Assembly: GCA_016177705.1 (NCBI GenBank)
Contig: JACOUT010000002.1
Span: forward strand, 62,001-126,000
Direction of reading: 5' to 3'
Length of the DNA stretch: 64,000 nt
Source: Deltaproteobacteria bacterium
GTDB taxonomy: Bacteria > Myxococcota > UBA727 > VGSZ01
The notes beneath the pieces were generated by a model that had not been told where the DNA came from, made no database searches, and saw nothing but the letters and a program-made list of their open reading frames with translations. Each line of letters opens with the position of its first letter. Position 1 is the stretch's first letter. This document shows positions 36,089 through 47,000 of this stretch, piece after piece. A program made the translations under genes and the position numbers.

Positions 36089-36942
36089 CACCACCTCCCC
36101 GAGGCGCCGCCGCCGCCGAAGCCGCCGCCGCCGCCGGAGAAGCCGCCCGAGAAGCCACCGCGTGACGATCCGCCCCACGATCCGCGCCCCGTCGGACTGC
36201 CGCCGGCCCAGAGGACGCCGAAGCGCCGCCCGCGTAGCGTGGGCAGCACCAGCGCCAGCAGACCGAGACCAAGCGCGCAGCCGGCGGCGATGGGCAGGGA
36301 CGAAAACGCCACCCAGCCGATGGCGGCGCCGAGCACCAGGCCGAGCGGCACGCGCACCACGCGCGGCAGGCGCAGCAGCACCGACAACCCTACCAGCAGG
36401 AACACCAGGCTCTGTGGCGCGCCGGTCGGGCGGCGGGCGCGCGGTGCTGGGCCGAGCGACTCGCCCCTGGCCGCGCGCATCAAGGCGTCGAGGCCGGCCT
36501 CGATGCCGCCCGCGTAGTCGCCGGCGGCGAAACGCGGCGTCAGGTGCTCGCGCATCACCCTGCCGGCGATGACGTCGGGGATGGCGCCCTCGAGCCCGTA
36601 GCCCACCTCGATGCGCGCGGCGCGGTCGTCGATGGCGACCAAGAGGAGCAGGCCGTCGTCGCGCCGGCGGTCACCCAGGCGCCAGCGCTCGGCGACCCGC
36701 ATGCTGAAGCCCTCGAGCGATTCGCCCTCGAGCGAGCGCACCACCAAGACCGCGAACTGGTGCCCGGTGTCGCGCTCGTAGTCGGCGAGCGTGCGCTCGA
36801 TGCCTGCCGCGCGCGCGCCGAGCACGCCTGCCTCGTCGGTGACGCGCGCCCGCAACAGCGGCACCTCGCGCGCGTGCGCCGCGCCGGCCGCGAGCCCAAG
36901 CCCGAGCGCCAGCGACAGCGCCGCGAGGGCGGCGCGTACCAT
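36088..36942 (-). CDS. TPM-domain membrane protein with Gly-rich tail (YgcG-like)
   Basis: 284-residue protein from ATG 36942, overlapping the lemA stop as TGATG. A signal peptide ends AAGAAHA. The TPM domain follows: VTDEAGVLGARAAGIERTLADYERDTGHQFAVLVVRSLEGESLEGFSMRVAERWRLGDRRRDDGLLLLVAIDDRAARIEVGYGLEGAIPD. Next come membrane helices (SLVFLLVGLSVLLRLPRV and others) and a Gly/Ser/Phe-rich C-terminus (GGFSGGFSGGGGGFGGGGASGRW). This layout is typical of YgcG. It is commonly encoded just after lemA, as here. The molecular function is unknown. Confidence 0.9.
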   Translation of the reverse strand: MVRAALAALSLALGLGLAAGAAHAREVPLLRARVTDEAGVLGARAAGIERTLADYERDTGHQFAVLVVRSLEGESLEGFSMRVAERWRLGDRRRDDGLLLLVAIDDRAARIEVGYGLEGAIPDVIAGRVMREHLTPRFAAGDYAGGIEAGLDALMRAARGESLGPAPRARRPTGAPQSLVFLLVGLSVLLRLPRVVRVPLGLVLGAAIGWVAFSSLPIAAGCALGLGLLALVLPTLRGRRFGVLWAGGSPTGRGSWGGSSRGGFSGGFSGGGGGFGGGGASGRW

Positions 36943-37547
36943 CAGAACTGCACCGTGGGTGCGGTGTCGGCGCCCGGCGTGGTGGCGGTGAAGGTGGGGC
37001 GCACCTTCTTGCCGCGCAGCCCGGCGCCGCACATGGTCGGAAAGGTCTGCACCGTGGTGTTGTAGCTGGCGACGGCGGCGATGTAGCGCCCACGCGCGAC
37101 GGTGATGCGATTCTCGGTGCCCTCGAGCTGCACCATCAGGTCGCGGAAGGCCGCGCTCGCCTTCAGATCGGGGTAGTTCTCGCTCACGGCGAGCAGCCGG
37201 CCGAGCGCGCCCGACAGGCGTGCCTGCGCGTCCTCGAACGCCTTCAAGCGCTCGGGGTCGTCGATGATGGCGGCGTCGATGGTGACGGCGGTCGCCTTGG
37301 CGCGCGCCTCCACGACGTTGGTCAAGACCGACTGCTCGAAGTTGGCGGCGCCCTTCACGGTCGCGACCAGGTTCGGCACCAGGTCGGCGCGGCGCTGGTA
37401 TTGGCTCTGCACCTCGGCCCAGGCGGCCTTCACCTGCTCATCTTCGGCCACCACCGTGTTGAAGCCGCAGCCGGTGACGAAGGCGGCGCAGAGCGCGAGC
37501 GTGGGGGCGAGCTTCCTGGCGACCTTGAGCGTGGGGCGAGTTCGCAT
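36942..37547 (-). CDS. lemA: LemA-family lipoprotein
   Basis: 201-residue exported protein. ATG 37547 has GGGAGG upstream. A hydrophobic signal ends FVTGC, suggesting lipidation. The LemA core is clear: GFNTVVAEDEQVKAAWAEVQSQYQRRADLVPNLVATVKG, then LTNVVEARAKA and LKASAAFRDLMVQLEGTENRITVARGRYIAAVASYNT. LemA proteins are helical envelope proteins of uncertain function, almost always followed by TPM-domain genes, as in this three-gene operon. Normal length for the family (about 190). Confidence 0.93.
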   Translation of the reverse strand: MRTRPTLKVARKLAPTLALCAAFVTGCGFNTVVAEDEQVKAAWAEVQSQYQRRADLVPNLVATVKGAANFEQSVLTNVVEARAKATAVTIDAAIIDDPERLKAFEDAQARLSGALGRLLAVSENYPDLKASAAFRDLMVQLEGTENRITVARGRYIAAVASYNTTVQTFPTMCGAGLRGKKVRPTFTATTPGADTAPTVQF

Positions 37548-37622
37548 GGTGACCTCCCGAAGCGACAGCGTAGGCACGCTAACGCAGCCGTCGTTCCACA
37601 CGCGCACGGCGCTTTGTAGGGG

Positions 37623-38018
37623 CTACGCTTCGAGCGCGACCACGGCCGCGGCGCCGCGCCCGTCGTGCGTCAGCGACAGGTGCACGCGCGCCAGCTCGAG
37701 GGCCCCCGCCAGCTCGGCGGCCCGGCCGTGCCAGCGCAGCGCCGGGCGGCCGCGCACGTCGCGCACCACCTCGATGTCGCCGAGCGCCACCGGCGGCGGG
37801 TCGACGCCGAGCAGCGCGCATGCCGCGTCGAGCGCCTTGACCGCCGCCTCCTTGGCCGCGTAGCGCGCCGCCAGGTGGACGTGGGCGCCCGCGAGCCCGC
37901 CGTCGTACGCGTAGCTGCGCTCCTCATCGGTGAAGGTGGCGGCGACGAACGGCGCCGAGCGCGCGAGCTCGCCGAACGCGGTCACGTCCACCAGGTCGAC
38001 GCCGAGGCCGAGGATCAT
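37623..38018 (-). CDS. acpS: holo-[acyl-carrier-protein] synthase
   Basis: 131-residue AcpS: MILGLGVDLVDV (metal-binding Asp8), ARYAAKEAAVKAL (Lys56, Glu57) and the closing HLSLTHDGRGAAAVVALE strand. It transfers 4'-phosphopantetheine from CoA to a carrier-protein serine. Its ATG overlaps the FAS stop by four bases (ATGA), so it is cotranslated. The obvious substrate is the built-in carrier domain (Ser1891) of the FAS. In Mycobacterium tuberculosis acpS also lies directly after fas. It ends the operon; the next gene, lemA, starts 75 bases further on with its own ribosome site. Confidence 0.95.
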   Translation of the reverse strand: MILGLGVDLVDVTAFGELARSAPFVAATFTDEERSYAYDGGLAGAHVHLAARYAAKEAAVKALDAACALLGVDPPPVALGDIEVVRDVRGRPALRWHGRAAELAGALELARVHLSLTHDGRGAAAVVALEA

Positions 38019-41000
38019 GCGCGCGGCTCCATCGCGTGCATGCGTGCACCCGCGTCGAGCAGCAGGCTCGCCTCCTCGTCGTGCGCCAGACGTGGCTCGC
38101 GGACGGTGAACAGCGGCTCGCGTCCCGACAGCACGCGCTGCAGGCGCTGCTCAGCGCGACGACGACGTGCCTCGAGCCGCGCCCCGTAGTCCGCGCGTGC
38201 CTGGTCGCTCAACATGCGCCAGAACAGCGACGGGTGCGCCAGGCACACGAGTGCGCTCACGTGGCCGAAGCCGAGCGTGGTGACGAGCCCCGCCAGCATC
38301 GGCCGCGCGAGCTGCACGGGGCGATCGGTCCAGACCAGCCGCGGAAACGCGCGCATCTCACCAGCCACGTCGTCGAGCGACGTGTTGGGCGGCACGGTGG
38401 AGCTCGCCATCGCCTGCAACAGGCCGTTCACCTGCCAGGCGGCGGCGGCGCCCTTCGGGTGGCCGGTGAGCGCCTTCTGCGAGATGACCCACAGCGGGTG
38501 GTCGTCCTTGCGGCCGAGCGCGCTCATGATGGTCTCGTGCAGGCGCGCCTCGTTCTCGTCGTTGGCCTGGGTGGAGGAGTCGTGCTTGGAGACCACGGCC
38601 ACGTCGTCGGCGGTCAGGCCGAGCACCGCGAGCGCCGCGCGCAGCGGCGAGACGTCATCGCGCCCCTCCCCCGGCTCGTGGCCGAGCCGTCGGCGCGCGT
38701 CGCGCAGCATGCGCGCTGCCTCGTCGACACCCGCCACGGCAGCGAGCGTCGCCTGCTCCTGCTCCAGTCGGTGCAAGCGCTCGCGCCGGCCGAGCAGCGC
38801 GCACGCGCTGTCGTCGTGCCGCCGGTCCGCCGTGCGGCGCTCGGCGACGAAGGAGAGCGCCCCCTGCCCCGGCGCCGGCACGCTCTTCTGCAGGCCGTCG
38901 CCCGACGTGCCCGCGAAGGCGAGCACGCCGTAGACCGGCAAGCCGAGCCGTTGTGCCAACGACGCCGTGCACACCACGGCGACCCCGGCGCCGTGCGCCT
39001 CGATGAAGCCGCGGCGGCGAGCGTCGCTGCCGCGGGACATGAAGCGCGGCTCGATGCCGCGCGCGGCCAGCTCGTCGGTGTCAGCGGTGGCGCCCATGTC
39101 GCCAAAGCCGATCAGGCCCGCCTCCGACAGATCGTCGGCGCCGCCCGCCACCACCAGGTCGGCTTGGCCGGTCCGGATCTTGTCGAGCGCCTCGGCGAGG
39201 GAGAGCCCGCCCGTGGCGCATGCGCCCACCGGGAAGCTCATCGGGCCGGTGCACCCGAGGAAGGCCTGCACGACGTAGCCGCCAATGACGTTGATGAGTG
39301 TCTCTTGCAGCGTGTCGTTTTGCCGCTCCTTGCCCTCCAACAAGTCGCGGTGCAGCCGCTTGAGCTTGGCCATGCCACCGATGCCGGTGCCGATGGTCAC
39401 CCCTACCCTCGACGGGTGCAGGTGCGCCAACAGCTCTTCGGGCGTCATGCCGGCCGCAAGGAACGCCTCCGCCGTCGACACCAGGCAATAGAGCGTCACC
39501 GGATCGACCTGCTCGACCAGGCTCTTGGGCACGCCAAAGCGCGTCGCGTCCCAGCCGGTTGGCAATTGGCCCGCGACCGCGCGCCGCACGGAGAGCGCGG
39601 CCGGCACCTTGAGCACCGAGCCTTTCTTCCGCAGCACCGAGCACGCGCCGTTCGTGTCCTCGAGCAGCACGCTGCGCTCGGGATCGTCGGCGACGATGGA
39701 CGCGCCGATGGCGCGCGTGCTCACCGGGAAGGCGAAGTCGCGCTCCAGCCGCACCTCGACCAGCGTGGGCAACGCCCGCGGGTCGAAGCCGGTCACCGCC
39801 GGCTCGACGACGCGCACACCACAGTGCGTGAGCACGTGGGCCTCGTAGCGCTCGTGCGCCGTCGCTTCGTCGACCGGAGTCAAGCTCGTGCCGTCGAGGA
39901 AGCCGCTGCCCTTGGGATCGGGGACCACCAGGCCCATCATCCAGGCCAGCTCGAGCACCGCCTCGAGCGACAGCCGCCGGCCCTGCTCCATCGCCCAGCG
40001 CGTGCGCGCGCTGCCCCACGGGCCCACCTCGCCGGTGCCGACGATGACCGCCACGCGATCGAGATCGAGGTGGTCGAGCGGCGGCAACTGCGCCAGCTCG
40101 GCCTCGGTCGGCACGGGCACCGGCATCGTCGCGCGCGGCAACACGGCCCGCTCAGCCGGTGCCGGCGGACGCTTCGCGCCGTGGCGCACCAGCGCTTGAT
40201 CGAAGCTCGAGGACAACGCGTCGCGCCGCGCCTCGGTGCGCCGCCGCTCGAGCTCGACGTCGCGGTACTCCGCGAGCAATGCCGACAGGTTGTTCACCTC
40301 GCCGAGCCCGCCGGTGAGATCCGCGGTGAACGCCTGTTTGGCGGCACGCGAGCGTGCCGGCTCGGTCGCCTGCTCGAGCAACAGCTCCGCCATCTCCTCG
40401 ACGTCGAAGGTGCGCAGGCCGCGCTGCTGCAAGTACGCGGCCGCGCCGTCGTTGGCATGCATCAGGCCGGTGCCGCGCACCCAGCCGATGCGCGCACCGA
40501 CGATGGACGCGCCGCGGCCCCATCGGTGAGCCTCCGAGCCCTGCTTGTGCACGAGCGCCTCGAGGGCCGCCTTGCACTCACCGTAGGCGCCGTCGCCGCC
40601 GAAGGTGCCGTGGTTGGGCGACAGCGGCAGCAGCACGTGCACTCGTCGACCCGACGAGCCTTGCGAGAGCGCAAGCTCGGCGCAGCGCGCCACCAAGCGC
40701 TCGACGCCGAGCACCAGCACCCGGAAGAGCGCGAGCGAGCGCGGTCCCATGGAGCCGACGTCGGCGCTCTCGGCGATGGCGCCAAACGGCACCAGCAGGT
40801 CGGGCACGAACGGCGCCTTCACCACCTTGTCGCTCGAGCCCACGCGCTCCCTCTTGGCGGCGCCGAGCCACGCGCACAGCGCGTCGACGTCGGTGAAGCT
40901 GCCTTGGTTGCACGGCACCACGTGCAGCTCTGCGCCCACGCGCGCGTGCTCCTGGTAGAGCTGCTTGAAGGAGCGCGCCGCCTCCGGCGAGCGGCGGCTG

Positions 41001-44000
41001 GTGGTGACCACGACGCGCGCCCCTTCGGCGAGCAGCCGCGCCACCACGGCGCGCGCGATCGAGCCCTCGCCGGCGCCGGTGACGAGCGCGGTCTGGCCGG
41101 CGAAGCGGCCGCCCGGTGCGCTGCGAGCGAGCACAGAGGCGCGCGACACCGACCCGTCGAGGCGGTCGCGGCGCACCCAAGCCCATGCCGAGGTGAACGC
41201 CACGTGCAGCCTCTCGTCGAAGATCGGCGCCACCGCGGCGCGGTAGGCCTCATCGTGCTCCGGGTCGGCGGGCGTCGTCGCGGGCGCCACCGCGGCCGTG
41301 CGCGCCACCGCCGCGGGATCGACGTGGCGCAAGAGAGCGCGCGCGGCGTCGGCGAGCGCGCCGTCCTTGCCGAGCAGGCGGTCCTCGAGGTCGTCGAGCG
41401 CCGCCGAGTCGACGGCGGCGACCGGCCTGGTCGCGGTCGCGCGCGCCACCGTCACGCCGAGCTCGACGCCGTACGCGCTCACGGCGCGGTCGATGACCAC
41501 GTGCGCGGCAGCCCGATCGGCGGCGGGTTGTTCGACGCGCGCCGCCAGCGCCAGGCGGTTCAACAGCAGCTCCCGGTGGGGCCGCGGCAGCGCCCACTCG
41601 CGCTCCAGGTGCTCGTGCACCTTGGCCACGTCGAGGCCCGCGGCGCCGAACAAGCGCTGCAGCGCCTGCTCGCGCAAGGGCCGGAGCGCAGCGCCGGGAC
41701 CCTCGGCCGTCGACGTTTTCGCGATCAAAGAAGCGAGCTGCCCGAGCGGTAGCTCATGGGCGTTGTCGATCGAACGACCACCTGCCTCCACGGCGATCTC
41801 GGCCAGCACCTGGTTCCTGCGGGCGGAGTTGCCGCCGAGCAGCGCGTCGAGCGAGCGCGTGACGTCGAGGTCAGCGCGGCTCTTCTTGATCAGCAGGCCC
41901 ACCAGGGTGACGACGCCGTCCTCGGCAAAGGGGCCCGCCGCCGGCAGCGGCTGCGCCGCCTGCCCGACGGCGCTCGCCGCCTCGGCGACCTCCGGCGCTC
42001 CGAGGGGCATCGCGCTGGGCGCCTTCGCGACCGCAGTGTCCTTTCGCGGCGACGGAGCAGGCGGTGGCGGGGTGTCGGCCTCGACCATGGAGGTACCGAG
42101 CAGCCCCTCGCGGTCGGCGATCGCGTGCAGCACGCGCGGGCGCGCGCCGCTGCGCGCCGGCAAGCGCTCGAGCTCGGCTCTGGCCATACCGGCCAACACC
42201 GGCGCCTGGGCCGGGCCTACCTCGACGAGCTGCCCGACCTGCGCCGTTCCCGTAAGCAGGGCGTGCTGAATGGCGATCCACTGCACGGGCGACGCGAATT
42301 GGTACGCGAGCACCTCGACCAAGAGCGCGCGCGCGAGTGCGTCCGCGTCCTTGGCCGCATCGTCGAAGCGATCGAGCAGCCCGGCGACGCGGGTGGAGCC
42401 GGAGGCGGCCAGCACCTCGCGCAGGAAGGCCGGCTCCAAGCGGAAGAGCGAGCCGGTCAGGTTGGGCAGATAACGGCCGACCAGGGCCTGCGCGTCGATG
42501 CGCGCAGGCAGCGCCGCCTCCAGCGTGGCGCGGAAGGCGTCGACGCCGCTCGCCAACAGCGGCGAGTGGAACGGCACGTCGATGCCCGGCACCTCGACGA
42601 CGGGGGCCTTGGCGCCCGGCGCCGCCGGCAGGCGAGCCTTCAGCGCGTCGAGCGCGCGCACGTCACCGGTGACCGCGTACTGGCGTCCGCGCACGTTGTG
42701 ATTGACCACGAACAGCGGCAGCCCGGTGGCGGCCGCGACCTCGTCGACCAGCGCGAGCGCGGCGCGCTCGTCGAGCCCGGCCAGGTTCGGCCGGAGCGCC
42801 ACCATGCCGTACGGGGAGCGTCCCTGCTCGTCCCGCGGCACCAGGCGGTCCATGGTCAGCCCACGCCGGTAGACGACGTCGACCACGGCCGCCAACGGCA
42901 GCACGCCCGGCACGGCCGCCAACGCCGAGTACTCGCCGAGCGAGTGGCCGGCGAAGCGGGCGTCCTCGACGAAGAGCTGCTGTTCGCGGAGCGCGGCCAC
43001 CTCGGCCACCGCCAGCACGGCCAGCGCCACCTGGGTGAACTGGGTGAGGAACAGCACGCCGTCGGGGTGCACCAGGCGCTCGCCTCGCAGCCACAGCTCG
43101 CGCGGGTTGTCGTCGATGACGTGGAGCAGCGAGAAGCCGTGGTGTTCGCGGCACACGCGATCGGCCTCGTCCCACACGGCGCGCGCTGCCGCGCTCGCCG
43201 CGCGGGAGGCGCTCCCCATGCCGGCATGCTGCACGCCTTGGCCGGGGAACAGGTAGGCGGTGGCGGGCGGCGCCACGCGGGCGTCGACCTCGGCGCACAC
43301 GACGCCGTCAGCCTCGACGGTGGCGCGCACGTCGAGCGCGCCGCGCACGCGCGCCCGGGTGTCGACGCTGACCGTGAGCGCGGCGCCGGGCACGACCGGC
43401 GCGAGGAAGCGCGCCGCCATGCTCGTCACGCGCGCGCCGTCGCCGTCAGCGGCGAGGCGCGTGACGCGGTGGAGTGCGAACGCCGCGGTCCACATGCCGT
43501 GCACGATCGGCCCGGGCAGGCCCGCCACCGCCGCCACGGCAGGGCTCGTGTGCAAGGGGTTGTGGTCGCCGCTGGCGGCCGCGTAGGCCACAAGCGAGCG
43601 CGGCGCATGCGCGCGCCGCTCGCCAAGGCGCCCGGTGGCGGGCACCGCCGGCTCCCGCTCGACGAGCGTCGCCACCAGCGCGTCGAACGCGCCCGGGTCC
43701 ATGGTCAGGCTGCCGACCACAGTGTCGCCCACCACCAGGCGCCCGAGCGCGCCCCGCTCGGTGACGCGCGCGTCCAACTCGAGGACGCCGGTGGACGGCA
43801 GCTTGGCGTCGAGGTGCACGCCGGCCACGCCGCCGAGGAAGGCGAGCGCCCCCGCGTCGGCCGCCAGGCGCGCGCGCACGCCGCGGTCCTCGCGACGGGT
43901 TTCGTTCGATGGCACACTTCTGCGAATGAAGAAGCTGCTGGTCAACTGCGCCCTGAGCGCGCCCGCGGCGTCGACGAGCATGGCCTCGACGACGACACGC

Positions 44001-47000
44001 CGGCCGCCCTGCACCTCCTCCAGCAACACCACGCGCGCCGCAGCCTCGAGGCGGTCGCCGAGCCCGAAGCCGCTGCCCTCGACGCGGTCGCTCTCGTGCA
44101 CCAACTGCAGCACGTCTGGCTGCGTACCCGAGAGCGCGCGGAAGATGGCGCGCCAGGCGAGCGAGAACGCCATCGACAGCGGCGGGTGGACCGCGTTGTC
44201 GTCGCCGGTGGCGGCGCGGAAGTCGTGGCAGCGGGCCGCGCTCACCAGCACCTGCTCGCGCGCGGTGTCGAACAGCGCCACCGGCGTCACCGGCTCGCCG
44301 AACAGCGCGTGCGCATAGAACTGTTGTTGGGCGCGCACGAAGGCGGCACGGTCCACCCGCAGCCCACCGCCAGGCGCGTCGCCGTCGAGGGACAGGCAGA
44401 GATCGAGCGTGGCGCCGGTCGGCAGGGTCAACGCGGCGGCGAGCTTGCCGGCGCGTTCCTCGACGGACAGGCCGGCCTGGCCGCGCAGGCGCTGCAGGGG
44501 GTTCTCGTGCCACCAGCCGTGCTCGTCGACCGCGACGCGGTACTCGCGTGCGCGCGTCGCCAGCTCGGCGCGCGGCTGCACGTGCACACCGCGCTGTACC
44601 GCGCGCGCGACGGCGTGGCGTTCGAAGCCGCGCAGCACCTCGGCGACCGGCTCGTCGACCTGCCGCACTGACGCGAGCGCGGCCGGCCCGGGCAGCGCGA
44701 GCACGGCGTCGGCGCCAAAGCGCGCGTCGTGCGACTGCCAGAGGCTGTCGGAAGCGAACCAGCGGCGCACGTCGGCGTCGAGCACCGGCACGAAGGGCAC
44801 CGGCTTGCCCGGCCGCCGGCACAGCCCCAGGAAGAAGCGAGCGTCGTCGGGGTGAACCAGCGACGTGGTGAGCGCGGGGGCGAGCGCCTGCAGCGCCGCG
44901 AGCAGCGCGCGCGGATCGCGCGCCGCGTCGTTGGTGACGATGGTCGGCGACGCCACGCCGGTGGCCGGCGCCAGCCGCGCTTCGAAGCGACGCGCCAGCG
45001 CGACGAAGCGCTCCTGCCAGGACGGATCGAGCCAGACGCCGTCGGCGAACGAGTCGCCGAGCGGGTCGGCGGAGGGGGCGGCCGTCAAGTCGAGCAGCCG
45101 CTCCAGCGCCGCCAACGGCGTCATGTCGTCGATGTCGCCGAAGTAGGGCTTGGCGGTCAGCGCCAGCGCAAGGACGATCTCGTCCTTGCGGGCCGCCACC
45201 CGCGCGCTGTCGCCCGCGACCTCGTCGAGCAAGCGACCGGCCCGCGCCGCCGCGTTGTCGAGGAAGTAGATGGGCGCGTCGAGCGAGCTCTTGCCGCTGA
45301 TGACGCCGCCGGCCACCCCGCCGCCGACAGGCCAGCGCTGCTCGTCGCCGGGCGCCACCACCAGCGCCTCCTTCACCGCGGGCGAGGTACAGGCCTCGCG
45401 CGTCGCCATCAGCCGCGTGCCGAGGAACACCGCGTCGACGGGCATGGGCGCGCGCCCATGGCGCTCGCTCCAGGTGCCGAACAGGTACGACGATGCCTGC
45501 TCCTCGGTGCCGATGCCGCCGCCGACACACAACACGACGTCGTCGACGGCGCGCAGCTTGGCGTAGTTGCGCAGCAGCAGATCATCGAGGTCCTCCCAGG
45601 AGTGGTGCCCGCCGGCCTTGCCGCCCTCGACGTGCACCATGAGCGCGCGGCCCGGCCTCGCCTTGGCGATGGCGATGACCTCGTCGATCTGCCGATCGGT
45701 GCCGGGCTTGAGCGCGTTGCACCACAGGCCGTGCGCGTGCAGGTCGTCGAGCAATGCCACCGCCTCTTCGAGCGGCGGCACACCGGCGCTGATGGTGACG
45801 CCGAGGATGGGGTAGCCCTCGTCACGCAGCTTGAAGATCAGCCGTTGCTTGCCGAGGTGCAGCCCCCACAGGTACGGGTCGAGGTACAGCGCGTTGACCA
45901 CCAGGCCCTGGCCGGGCTTGAGCGTGCGCCGCGCCTCGTCGATGCGCGCGCGCAGGTGGCGCTCGGTCACCTGGCCGCCACCGGCCAACTCCGCCAGGTA
46001 GCCGGCATTGGCGGCAGCGACCACGATGGGCGCCTCCACCGTGGTCGGCGTCATGCCGGGCACGATGAAGGGCGCGCGACCCGTCAGGCGGGTGAAGCGG
46101 TTGTCGAGGCGCAGCCCGCGACCGTCGTCGACGGCCCGAGGCGCCATCGCCGACCACGGCGCCGGCACGGCGGGCGCCCGGCGCAGGTCGAGGAGGACCG
46201 CGCGCTCGTCCTGCACGCAGGCCGACGACACCAGCACGGCGCGCCCGCGTAGTGCCGAGGCCGCCAGGTGCACAACGTCGACGCCGGGCCCCAGGTCGAT
46301 GACGGTGTCGACACCGCCGGCGACCAGCGACTCGAGGCAACGCTGGAACGATCCCGGCCGCACCAAGATCGAGCGCAGCACGTCGGCGAGCGCCCCGGCG
46401 TTGTCACCGCGCTGATCGCCGAGCGGCATGCCGGTGGCAGCGTCCAACACGGTGAGCGCGGCCGGCGTCGCGAGCGCGCCCGCCGCGAGCGGCTTCACCT
46501 GCGCGAGCAGCCGATCGCAAGCGCGCTGCAGGTGGCGCGTATGGAACGGGCCGCTGACGGCGAGCCAGGAGAAGCGCGCCTCGGGCACGCGGCCTGCGTG
46601 AGCACCGCGGCGCTGCTGATCCCGCAGCGTGCGGCTCTGCTCGGCGAGGGCCAGACGCAGCGCCTCGAGCGCCTCGGGCGCGCCCGCCACCGTCTGGTGC
46701 GTCGGCGCGCTCTCGAGCGCCACCGCGACGTCGAGGCCAAGCGCCACGATGGCCGCGCGCAGCTCGCGCGCCGACAGCCCGGAGATGGCCGCCATGAAGG
46801 TCGGTGCGCCACCCGTGTCGTCGAGGCTGCGCCGCACGGTAGCCGGCGACGCGGCCGCCAGCTCGTGGTCCTCCATGGCGCAGCCGAGGCGCAGCGCGAC
46901 GCGCGCCAGCTGCGCGACCGTGCGCGCGCGCTCGTCGATGGGCCGCCCCCAGCTCTGCGCGAGAGCCAGTGCGCCAAGCAGCCCTTGGCTGTGGCCGACC

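Noticed and set aside
38036..44671. Very long plus-strand open frames opposite the FAS gene
   Set aside because: They are antisense shadows of a high-GC coding gene. Their translations are Arg/His-rich with no domains, while the minus strand has continuous FAS motifs.
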